Origin: Perlabentimonas sp964490015
GTDB taxonomy: Bacteria > Bacteroidota > Bacteroidia > Bacteroidales > Tenuifilaceae
Reading direction: 5' to 3'
NCBI GenBank assembly: GCA_964490015.1
Contig: CAZBBA010000002.1
Location: 1 to 64,000 of the forward strand
DNA length: 64,000 nt
In this document: positions 1 to 7,649 of the stretch, in pieces
Layout of the letters: every line of letters starts with the position of its first letter
Position numbering within the stretch: the stretch's first letter is position 1
Translations under genes and position numbers: made by a program
The notes under the pieces: model-generated
Told to the model about the DNA's origin: nothing
Database searches by the model: none
The model's input: only the letters and a program-made list of their open reading frames with translations

Positions 1-16
1 TGCTGGCCTCATCTGA

Positions 17-1747
17 GATCATCGAATAGTATCCCAAGGTGCGCGGGCAGAGGATGAGGTTGGCAAGATTGTGGTATCTCTTAATGTTCTTATACAAGGT
101 CTATCGAAAACGGCCGATTTTGCTAACGAGATTGGTCACAACAACCTTGATGCTGAATTCTCGCCCCTTGGGACAAACGATAAGCTGGGCAATGCCCTTC
201 TCGACCTACGCGAAAACCTTAAGCGATCGAAAGAAGAAGAGGACAAACGGCAGGAAGAGGACAAGCAGCGCAACTGGACAAACTCTGGCTTGGCCACATT
301 TGCAGATATTCTGCGGCAAAACAACAACAATTTACAGCGACTATCCGATACCGTAATTCAAAATCTACTGAATTACCTCAACGCCAACCAGGGTGGGTTA
401 TTTATGCTCAACGAGGATGATGACGTAAACCCGCAGCTTGAGCTGATTTCTGCGTTTGCATACAACCGGAAAAAATTTATGCAAAAAACCATACTCCTCG
501 GTGAGGGTTTGGTTGGAAACTGTGTTATTGAAAAGCAAACCATTTACCTAAAAGAAATTCCAGACGGTTACCTAGAGATTACTTCGGGGCTTGGCGATGC
601 CAGTCCTAGAGCGCTGCTAATCACACCGCTTAAACTCGAGGACAAAGTTTTTGGGGTAATTGAGATAGCCTCATTTAACGAATTTAAGCCATTTGAGATT
701 GATTTTATCGAGAAAATTGGCGAGAGCATTGCCTCAACACTTTCGGCTGTGAAAAACAACATTCGAACTTCTCAGCTTCTAGAGCAGTCGCAACAACAAC
801 GCGAGGAGATGGCTGCTCAAGAGGAAGAGATGCGCCAGAACATGGAGGAGATGCAGGCAACCCAAGAGGAGATGGCCCGCAAAACCATCGAGATGGAGGG
901 AATGTCGTCGGCCATTAACGAGGCCATGCTTTTTGCAGAACTTACTGAGAATGGACACTTCATCAATATCAACACAAATATGCTCAACACCTTGGGCTAT
1001 ACCCGAGGCGAGCTGGAGGATAAAACGATCCACAACTTCATCTTCCCAACCGATGTTTCCACTTTTACCGACCTGTGGCGATTAGTTAAAGGAGGTGAAA
1101 CCCATAATGGAACAATCAAATGGATCAATCGGAACAACCAGGAGATATACCTTCTTAGCAGCATTTCGCCTGCTTTTGATGAGGTTGGCGATATCTTTAA
1201 GATTTTCTTCCTTGGGCAGGATATCACAACCGCGAAACAGATAGAGATTAAAGCACAGGAGCAAGCCGAAGAGATTGAGCAAAACTTAATGGAACTCCAA
1301 GCAGAACAAGAGTTGGCTCAACAGCGCGATGAGGAGATTGCGGCTCTGCTAAAAGCCCTCGACGGTACTTGTCTGGTTACAGAGTTCGACCCCAGTGGGA
1401 AAATCCTGTATATCAACGCAAAAAACGAGGAGGTTCTGGGCAGTGGCAGGCATGAAATCGAGGGAAAAGTCCTCCACGAAATTGATTTCGCGGCTAAGAA
1501 TAACCCACAAGCATTCAATGCCATGTGGGCCTCTCTACTAGAGGGAGTTTCACAACAGCGAGATTTCTCGCTAAGGGTTCGTAACCGCGAGGTTTGGATA
1601 TCGGAGCATTTTACTCCGATATTTGACAAGCATGGAGATATTGTCAAAATCATTAACATTGGCATAGATATCAGCAGCAGCAAGGAAACCGAGATCAAGC
1701 TTCAGAAGCAGGTTGAGGAGCTAACCAAATTGCTAAGGCAAAAATAG
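17..1747 (+). CDS. Sensor protein HAMP–GAF–PAS–PAS (5' end broken or off window)
   Basis: Cytoplasmic part of a sensor protein. The frame is open from base 17, after a TGA at 14-16. The first usable start is GTG at 71, but that would cut through a HAMP-like segment (EDEVGKIVVSLN), so the real N-terminus lies upstream. Counted from base 71, residues 95-225 are a GAF domain (FMLNEDDD, AYNRKKF, GEGLVGNC, IPDGY). Residues 235-280 are a Glu/Gln-rich coiled coil (EEEMRQNMEEMQATQEE). Two PAS domains follow at about 280-395 and 425-545. The order matches the C-terminal half of the paralogue at 50292-52595, which has an intact extracellular sensor and HAMP; its CheR/CheB neighbours suggest it is a methyl-accepting-type input. 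Domain calls are confident. Ligand and output are unknown, because no kinase domain is present. Confidence 0.8.
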   Translation, partial: DHRIVSQGARAEDEVGKIVVSLNVLIQGLSKTADFANEIGHNNLDAEFSPLGTNDKLGNALLDLRENLKRSKEEEDKRQEEDKQRNWTNSGLATFADILRQNNNNLQRLSDTVIQNLLNYLNANQGGLFMLNEDDDVNPQLELISAFAYNRKKFMQKTILLGEGLVGNCVIEKQTIYLKEIPDGYLEITSGLGDASPRALLITPLKLEDKVFGVIEIASFNEFKPFEIDFIEKIGESIASTLSAVKNNIRTSQLLEQSQQQREEMAAQEEEMRQNMEEMQATQEEMARKTIEMEGMSSAINEAMLFAELTENGHFININTNMLNTLGYTRGELEDKTIHNFIFPTDVSTFTDLWRLVKGGETHNGTIKWINRNNQEIYLLSSISPAFDEVGDIFKIFFLGQDITTAKQIEIKAQEQAEEIEQNLMELQAEQELAQQRDEEIAALLKALDGTCLVTEFDPSGKILYINAKNEEVLGSGRHEIEGKVLHEIDFAAKNNPQAFNAMWASLLEGVSQQRDFSLRVRNREVWISEHFTPIFDKHGDIVKIINIGIDISSSKETEIKLQKQVEELTKLLRQK

Positions 1748-1768
1748 AGGGCAAAACAAATTATACTG

Positions 1769-2605
1769 ATGATTCGATACGAAATTGGCATAGTAGAAAC
1801 CCGGAACGTGATTAAAGCGTTGTTCGACACCTATGGTCTCGATTTCAGGGACTTTGCACTCACCTCGTTTAAGCGTAGGCTCGAGGAGGTAATTGCCAAA
1901 AATGGCTTAAAAGATACCGATGGACTAATTAATCGCATTACCAGCAACAAGGCCTTTCTTGAGCATTTCCTTAGCGATATTATTCCCGAAACCACTGAGA
2001 TGTTCCGCGATCCCTCGCTTTGGAGAGCACTACGGGAGGATATAATCCCCGATATTGTTAAGAACTCCTCAAAATTGAAAATATGGGTAGCTGCTTTCGA
2101 CTCAGGTGAGGAGTTATACTCCCTTTGTATTCTGCTTAAAGAGATGAATTTGCTCGACCAGTTTCAAATTTTCGCATCGACTATAAGTGAGGAGACAACT
2201 AAGAAAATCCTTTCGGGAAAGCTCGACGCCAAGCAGCTGGAAGTTAATGAAGCTAACTACGAACGGCTCAATGGCCATAACAGCTACGCCGAATACCACT
2301 CAGTTGCCAACTCCTCGGGCAGCATTCTTATTGACACCAACTTAATATCAGGAGTTACCTTTGTTAAGCAGGATACACTGCTCAACAATGCCCCTTCGGG
2401 TATTAAGTTGGTGCTATTCAGAAATCAGCTTATCTACTTTAATCAAATATTACAGGATAAAAGTCTTAACGCCATACACAATAGCCTCATTCCAGGAGGG
2501 TATCTGGTTTTGGGAGTCAAAGAAACTTTGGAAAATACAAATTCAAACAATAAATTTACCGTAGTTAACGATGCGGAGAAAATTTACAAAAAGAAAGCAG
2601 GTTAA
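1769..2605 (+). CDS. CheR-family protein methyltransferase, divergent SAM motif
   Basis: Related to CheR, the SAM-dependent methyltransferase that methylates receptor glutamates. 278 residues, a normal CheR length, with the N-terminal helical part and the C-terminal Rossmann part. Family landmarks are visible: TTEMFRD (canonical T-x-FFRD), WVAAFDSGEELYS (canonical W-x-AGCSTGEEPYS) and FRNQLIYF (canonical CRNVLIYF). The glycine-rich SAM loop is changed from AGCSTGEE to AAFDSGEE, so activity may be altered or lost. It lies 21 bases after the sensor gene and 6 before cheB, so it is almost certainly co-transcribed. No CheA, CheW or classical MCP gene is nearby. Its likely substrate, by inference, is the coiled coil of the adjoining sensors. 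Confidence 0.82.
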   Translation: MIRYEIGIVETRNVIKALFDTYGLDFRDFALTSFKRRLEEVIAKNGLKDTDGLINRITSNKAFLEHFLSDIIPETTEMFRDPSLWRALREDIIPDIVKNSSKLKIWVAAFDSGEELYSLCILLKEMNLLDQFQIFASTISEETTKKILSGKLDAKQLEVNEANYERLNGHNSYAEYHSVANSSGSILIDTNLISGVTFVKQDTLLNNAPSGIKLVLFRNQLIYFNQILQDKSLNAIHNSLIPGGYLVLGVKETLENTNSNNKFTVVNDAEKIYKKKAG

Positions 2606-2611
2606 AAATTG

Positions 2612-3169
2612 ATGTATAAAGCAGTTATTATAGGCGGTTCGGCAGGTAGTTTCCAGGTAATTACTCGAATATTGAGTTCTATCCCTGCAAACTTCCCTCT
2701 ACCCGTTTTGCTAAGCCTCCACCGGCTTAAGCATGTTCGAAGTGGTTTTGTTGAGGCGCTTTCAATTAAATCGGCAATACAGGTAATAGAACCATTCGAT
2801 AAGGATCAGATAAAACCAGGGAAAGCTTATTTAGCTCCAGCCAACTATCACATGTTCATTGAGTTGGGCAATAAAATTGCGCTATCGACTGAGCCACCCG
2901 TAAATCACTCGCGCCCCTCAATCGATCTTTCGTTTGTTACCGCCGCACAGGTTTACAGAGAGAAATTGGTGGGCATTATCCTCTCGGGAGCGAACAAGGA
3001 CGGTGCCTTTGGATTGAAAAAGATTAAGGACTATGGAGGGATTACCATTGTGCAGGATCCAGAGGAGTGCCAGGTTAAAACGATGACCGAGTCATCCCTC
3101 AAGCTTACAAAGGTTGACCATATTTTCAAAACCGAACAGATAATACGTTATTTACAAAACCTCAAATAA
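2612..3169 (+). CDS. Stand-alone CheB-type protein-glutamate methylesterase domain
   Basis: 185 residues, consisting only of the CheB catalytic domain; the usual N-terminal receiver domain is absent. The catalytic triad can be read as Ser10 (GGSAGS), His37 (LSLHRLKH) and Asp130 (SGANKDGAFG). It would remove methyl groups from receptor glutamyl esters or deamidate glutamines. An in-frame TTG at 2609 precedes the ATG at 2612; I chose the ATG. It starts 6 bases after the CheR-like gene, making a matched methylation/demethylation pair. Without a receiver domain it cannot be controlled by phosphorylation in the classical way, so control must be constitutive or through a partner. Family assignment is strong; substrate is inferred. 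Confidence 0.88.
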   Translation: MYKAVIIGGSAGSFQVITRILSSIPANFPLPVLLSLHRLKHVRSGFVEALSIKSAIQVIEPFDKDQIKPGKAYLAPANYHMFIELGNKIALSTEPPVNHSRPSIDLSFVTAAQVYREKLVGIILSGANKDGAFGLKKIKDYGGITIVQDPEECQVKTMTESSLKLTKVDHIFKTEQIIRYLQNLK

Positions 3170-3181
3170 CTTTGATGCCTT

Positions 3182-3979
3182 ATGAAAATCTTACCATCAA
3201 GCTCTAGATTTAGCTACGGCATCCTCTTGATTGTGCTAATTATTAGCGCATCGGGATCATTTATAGCGCTGCATAATAGAATTGTTGAGGCGCAGATTAA
3301 AACGCCCCTGCTGGCTGTAGCCCTTACCCTGGTCACTATCATTATCGCCATTCTGCTTTTCCAACAGCTAACAACATACTATCGGAACCTAAGCAAAGTG
3401 TATAATGAGTTGGAACAACTCAAAAATACCATTCGCGAGAGCAGAAAAAACGAAGAGGAGGAGGAAGCTAAGGCCATGGCTGCTGAAAAGGTTGTTGAAA
3501 TTGATTATCAGGCCGAAGCACAGACATTAATTCCAACAGCAGAGACCAATTCACAGAGTATATTCCTCGAGAGGTTACTCTCAAATATTGCAAATAAGCA
3601 CGGAATAGTGCAGGCCGTTGCTTTTTTAAAAACATCAAACGCCTTCGAAATGGTTGCCTCATACGCCTATTTTTCAGAAAGCGAACCGCCATCCTTTATC
3701 GAGGGAGAAACACTTCCGGGACAAGTGGCTAAAAACAAGGCTATTCTCAACTTAAGCGAAGTTCCAGAAGATTACATTACAGTATTATCGGGTTTAGGCA
3801 AGGGCACACCCAGCCACCTTCTAATAGTTCCAGTTGGTAACATGGAAGGCGAATCGGTTGCCATTATTGAATTAGCTTCTTTTTCGGCTTTTAGCGAGGA
3901 AAAAGTTAAAATATTCGAATGCTTGGCTAAATCTCTTAGCGAACATATTTCATCTATAGGCAATAGTAAGGAGGAATAG
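3182..3979 (+). CDS. Membrane-anchored GAF-domain protein
   Basis: 265 residues. Two hydrophobic segments (about residues 12-30 and 41-60) form a membrane hairpin. A charged coiled coil (about 70-105, with a run of Glu) and a C-terminal GAF domain (about 120-258) follow. The GAF domain shares the local signature of the neighbours: an AYAYF block, G-x-LPGQVAKNKAI, EVPEDYITVLSGLG, LLIVPV and IELASFS. No enzymatic output domain is present. It lies 12 bases after cheB and ends one base before the SpoIIE-phosphatase gene, so the two are probably translationally coupled. The likely role is an accessory sensor or partner of the phosphatase that follows. Function is inferred from domains and position only. 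Confidence 0.75.
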   Translation: MKILPSSSRFSYGILLIVLIISASGSFIALHNRIVEAQIKTPLLAVALTLVTIIIAILLFQQLTTYYRNLSKVYNELEQLKNTIRESRKNEEEEEAKAMAAEKVVEIDYQAEAQTLIPTAETNSQSIFLERLLSNIANKHGIVQAVAFLKTSNAFEMVASYAYFSESEPPSFIEGETLPGQVAKNKAILNLSEVPEDYITVLSGLGKGTPSHLLIVPVGNMEGESVAIIELASFSAFSEEKVKIFECLAKSLSEHISSIGNSKEE

Positions 3980-3980
3980 T

Positions 3981-6593
3981 ATGACAACCCATAACCCCCC
4001 TTCGTTGGAGAGCATGAATAAAGCTATATCACAAAAGGTTATAGTAGCAGGAACAGTGGGTATAACTTCCCTTGTTGCAATTTGGTTTTTGGAGTTCACC
4101 ACACATGAGGTTGCTTTCTCGCTAAAGGGAATTGCACAAATACATAAGGCCAATCCATCGCTTTGGATTATTGATCTTCTTCCCTTCCTTCTTACTTACA
4201 TTACGTATATTGTTGTTAAACGACAGCAGGAAAAGGTCTCTTTTCTTGAGCAGGAGCTAAAGCAGAGGGATCAGGACATTAACAAGAATGCTCTATTTGC
4301 CAAAACTATAGGTGAAGGTAATTATAATGCACCTTTTCAAATTGGCGACGACGATGATGTACTAGGAAAATCGCTTCTAGTAATGCGCGACAACCTACTC
4401 GATAACAACAAGAGGGAGGCCGAACAAAGCTGGATCGCGAAGGGGAAAGATGAGGTTTCCTACATTCTGCGCCTACACAATAATTTAGGTGAACTGTCGT
4501 ACGAGGTGCTGGTGAAGCTGATTAAGTATATCAACATTATTCAGGGAGCACTTTATATATTTGATGACGACAAGAAAGTACTTATCAACCTTGCAACATA
4601 CGCCTATAACCGCAAAAAATTCATAAACCAGGAGTTTAGAATTGGGCAAGGGCTAATTGGACAATGCGCCTACGAGCAAGATATAATCTACCGGACCGAG
4701 ATCCCCGACGAGTATGCTACAATTACCTCGGGTATTCTGGGCGACAAGAAACCCAAAAGTCTTATAATCGTCCCCCTGGTAACCGACGAGAAACTTCAGG
4801 GAGTAATTGAATTTGCCTCCATTGAGGATCATATCCCGGAGCTAACCATCCGCTTTTTGAAAGAGATGGGCGAAATAATTGCCCGCACCATCTTCAACCT
4901 ACGAATCAATCAGAAAACGGAAAAACTTCTGCTCGAAGCTCAGCAAATGACCCAGGAACTGAAGGAGAACGAGGAGGAACTTCGTCAGAATGCTGAGGAG
5001 ATGAGAGCTACACATGAGGAGCTGGAAAAATCGAACCTACAGCTGGAATCAAAAATTCAGGAGGTTGAAAACGCTCAAAAGCGCCTTCACTCGCTACTGG
5101 AAAACGCTTCCGAGATTATCTCAATCTACAGCAGCAGTCAAAAGCTAACCTACATTAGTCCATCCGTTACCAAAATCTTAGGGTACACACCTCAGGAAAT
5201 GATGTCGGGCAAGGATATGGATCGCCTTACCCGTAAGGGAGAGCAAGATATAAACGACATGTTCCATAAGCTGCTCGATTCTCCAAGGGTTCCTATCACC
5301 ATCCAGTATACCTTTATGAAAAAGGATGGAACAAAGCTGTTCCTCGAGGTTACCGGACGCAATCTACTCGACGACACCGCAATCAATGGAATTATTCTTA
5401 ACTCGCAGGATATAACAGAGCGCAAAAGGGCCGAAAAAGAGGAACGCATGCGTAGTAAAATGCAGGCCCTATCAGAAAACTCGCCCGATATGATTATGCG
5501 CCTCAACACCAGTGGGCAGTTCTTCTACGCGAACCCCATGGTGGAGGAATACCTGGGAATACCAGTAAAAGACCTTATAAACCAAACCCTCAACTCCGTT
5601 GAGTTCAACGAGGTACTTGCCACTTTCCTAAAGGATACTATTAAAACCATAAAAATTAGCAAAACAAAGGTTGAGAGCGACTTAACATTCAGGTCAAAAC
5701 TCGGAGAAACAATAATGCACATTTCGGCAATTCCCGAGTTCAACGAGAACGAGCTTGAAACCATTCTCTTTGTTAGCCACGATATTACAGAGGCCAAACG
5801 GATTGAACTGGAGATTCAGGACAAGAACCGAAAAATTACCGAGAGTATTAACTACGCCCAGCGTATTCAAACATCGATTCTACCTAACAACCGCATTCTA
5901 AGGCAATATTTACCAAAATCCTTTATCTACTACAAACCCCGCGATGTGGTGAGTGGCGATTTCCCCTGGTTTTTCGTTAAGGAAGAGAACATTTACATTG
6001 CGGCTGTCGACTGTACGGGTCACGGTGTACCAGGCGCTCTTCTCTCTTTTATTGGTTACTTTATCCTTAACAACGTGGTGGATCACGATGTTTCCTACAC
6101 AGCAAGTAAGGTTCTGGATTTGCTGCACTACGGGGTTCGTAAAACGCTAAAACAGGATAGGCCCGACGCCGATGCTCGCGATGGCATGGACATTGCACTT
6201 TGCAAAATCAATCTAAAACGCAAGGAACTCCACTACTCGGGAGCACACAGACCACTCTACCTGCTCAGAAACAATGAATTACAGGAATTCAAGGGTGACC
6301 GAAAAGCCATTGGCGGAATTCCGCACCCCAAAAAAGAAGAAAAGGAATTCACCAATTACCTTATCGAGATCCAACCCGACGACAAAATCTTCTTTTTCTC
6401 CGATGGCATGCCCGATCAGGTTGGGGGAGAGGAAAACAGGAAATACAGCCCTGCCCGCATCAGGGAACTAATCATGGAGAATCAATCTATGACTATGCCC
6501 CAATTTAGTGATCTTTTCTCGAAAGATTTTGAGGAATATATGGGTGACCACAAGCAAATTGACGACGTTCTACTAATAGGAATTCAATTCTAA
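3981..6593 (+). CDS. SiaA-like sensor phosphatase: 2 TM, GAF, coiled coil, 2 PAS, SpoIIE/PP2C
   Basis: 870 residues. Two membrane helices (about 19-37 and 55-73), a linker, a GAF domain (about 165-310), the Glu-rich coiled coil (about 325-370, EEELRQNAEEMRATHEE), PAS domains at about 370-485 and 490-610, and a C-terminal SpoIIE/PP2C phosphatase (about 640-868). The phosphatase acidic metal ligands are visible: Asp660 (SGDF), Asp677 (VDCTGHGVPGALLS) and Asp808 (SDGMPDQ). A linker with NYAQRIQTSILP precedes the domain, as usual in Bacteroidota SpoIIE proteins. The residue after GDF is Pro (GDFPWF) where Tyr is usual. It is followed by siaB and siaC, so by analogy with the Sia switch it should dephosphorylate SiaC. 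The input region differs from the classical SiaA, so no symbol is given. Confidence 0.88.
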   Translation: MTTHNPPSLESMNKAISQKVIVAGTVGITSLVAIWFLEFTTHEVAFSLKGIAQIHKANPSLWIIDLLPFLLTYITYIVVKRQQEKVSFLEQELKQRDQDINKNALFAKTIGEGNYNAPFQIGDDDDVLGKSLLVMRDNLLDNNKREAEQSWIAKGKDEVSYILRLHNNLGELSYEVLVKLIKYINIIQGALYIFDDDKKVLINLATYAYNRKKFINQEFRIGQGLIGQCAYEQDIIYRTEIPDEYATITSGILGDKKPKSLIIVPLVTDEKLQGVIEFASIEDHIPELTIRFLKEMGEIIARTIFNLRINQKTEKLLLEAQQMTQELKENEEELRQNAEEMRATHEELEKSNLQLESKIQEVENAQKRLHSLLENASEIISIYSSSQKLTYISPSVTKILGYTPQEMMSGKDMDRLTRKGEQDINDMFHKLLDSPRVPITIQYTFMKKDGTKLFLEVTGRNLLDDTAINGIILNSQDITERKRAEKEERMRSKMQALSENSPDMIMRLNTSGQFFYANPMVEEYLGIPVKDLINQTLNSVEFNEVLATFLKDTIKTIKISKTKVESDLTFRSKLGETIMHISAIPEFNENELETILFVSHDITEAKRIELEIQDKNRKITESINYAQRIQTSILPNNRILRQYLPKSFIYYKPRDVVSGDFPWFFVKEENIYIAAVDCTGHGVPGALLSFIGYFILNNVVDHDVSYTASKVLDLLHYGVRKTLKQDRPDADARDGMDIALCKINLKRKELHYSGAHRPLYLLRNNELQEFKGDRKAIGGIPHPKKEEKEFTNYLIEIQPDDKIFFFSDGMPDQVGGEENRKYSPARIRELIMENQSMTMPQFSDLFSKDFEEYMGDHKQIDDVLLIGIQF

Positions 6594-6631
6594 ATTGTTT
6601 ATTATCGGTAAATTATTTAATTTTACGGGCT

Positions 6632-7207
6632 ATGGATAAAAGAAATGTTAAAGGTTTTCTGGAGTTTGTCTACGACTTTTACAAGTCGATGAAAGCTCAT
6701 GAAATTACCCTCGTGTACGAGGGCGAAATAACCCACCAGATCACCAAGGCTTTCACCTCACTTACCGAGTCGAATATGGCAAAGGAGGAGGAGTCGAACT
6801 CGGTGCAGAAAAAGGTATTCCACGTAATGGTTGAGTGCCTGCAAAACATTAGTAAGCACGCCGACAGCTTTGGCTCCGACGACTTCCTGTTTGCAGGTAG
6901 GGGAATTTTTATGGTTAGTAAGGGTGAGATTGAGTACCATGTTACAACGGGCAACGTGATTGAAAACTCAAAAATTGTTGAGCTTTCCAAAATCCTCGAT
7001 CACATCAACACCCTCGACAAGGACGGCCTTAAAGAACTTTACAAAACGCAAATGCGCGAGGGAAGGCTTTCCGAAAAAGGTGGTGCTGGACTTGGGTTTA
7101 TCGACATTGCGCGAAAGACAGGTCGAAAACTCGATTACCACTTCCTCCCCATCGACGAGGAGACACACTTTTTTATTCTAACCTCAACCATTTCCCGAAA
7201 CGAGTAA
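6632..7207 (+). CDS. siaB: SiaB-family protein kinase
   Basis: 191 residues, the full length of the SiaB family: small GHKL-fold serine/threonine kinases of partner-switching systems. The ATP-binding N-box is seen as E68-CLQ-N72-ISKH76-A, and the glycine-rich lid as SEKGGAGLGFIDIARK near residue 150. In Pseudomonas, SiaB phosphorylates SiaC and SiaA removes the phosphate. Here the gene lies directly between a SpoIIE phosphatase (38 bases upstream) and siaC (11 bases downstream), the same logic and order. Cytoplasmic, with no membrane segment. The assignment is strong from motifs and synteny; its activity here is inferred. Confidence 0.9.
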   Translation: MDKRNVKGFLEFVYDFYKSMKAHEITLVYEGEITHQITKAFTSLTESNMAKEEESNSVQKKVFHVMVECLQNISKHADSFGSDDFLFAGRGIFMVSKGEIEYHVTTGNVIENSKIVELSKILDHINTLDKDGLKELYKTQMREGRLSEKGGAGLGFIDIARKTGRKLDYHFLPIDEETHFFILTSTISRNE

Positions 7208-7218
7208 ATCATTGAGCT

Positions 7219-7602
7219 ATGGAAACCATAAAGATTCTGGGTACCGACGATACCCCCACTGTAATTCTTGATGCTGATAACGACATCTTTGAGATTTCAG
7301 GCCGATCGCTGCCCGAGGATGTTACCGCATTCTACGATCCAATCCTGAATTGGCTCGACGAGTACGCTGCTGGCCCAAATGCAAAAACCATCTTCACATT
7401 CAAGCTGGTATACTTCAACACCGCCAGCTCCAAGCTACTGCTCGATATCCTGATGAAACTGGAGGAGATGCACGAGGATGGTAAAGAAGTACTCGTAAAA
7501 TGGTACTACCCCGAGGACGACGAGGACATGCAGGAAGCGGGCGAAGAGTATGCCGATATCGTGGATGTTCCCTTCGAACAGGTTAGCTACACGCTGAACT
7601 AA
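7219..7602 (+). CDS. siaC: SiaC-family regulatory phosphoprotein
   Basis: 127 residues, a DUF1987/SiaC-type protein similar in role to anti-anti-sigma proteins: it binds partners according to its phosphorylation state. The conserved acceptor motif YFNTASSK places the threonine at residue 68, the same number reported for the phosphorylated threonine of Pseudomonas SiaC. The rest of the chain is acidic (for example YYPEDDEDMQE), typical of the family. It starts 11 bases after siaB. In Pseudomonas unphosphorylated SiaC activates the diguanylate cyclase SiaD; no GGDEF protein is present in this window, so the target here is not SiaD from this locus. The next gene, a TerB–ABC transporter, is the obvious candidate output. 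Confidence 0.92.
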   Translation: METIKILGTDDTPTVILDADNDIFEISGRSLPEDVTAFYDPILNWLDEYAAGPNAKTIFTFKLVYFNTASSKLLLDILMKLEEMHEDGKEVLVKWYYPEDDEDMQEAGEEYADIVDVPFEQVSYTLN

Positions 7603-7649
7603 ACCGTTAGGTCGATTTCTAAAACTGAGTAACCAAAAAAACTTAGCCC

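Noticed and set aside
1318..1698. 126-codon minus-strand frame in the first sensor gene
   Set aside because: Ser/Arg/Cys-rich antisense translation of a PAS domain; no start context and no match to any family.
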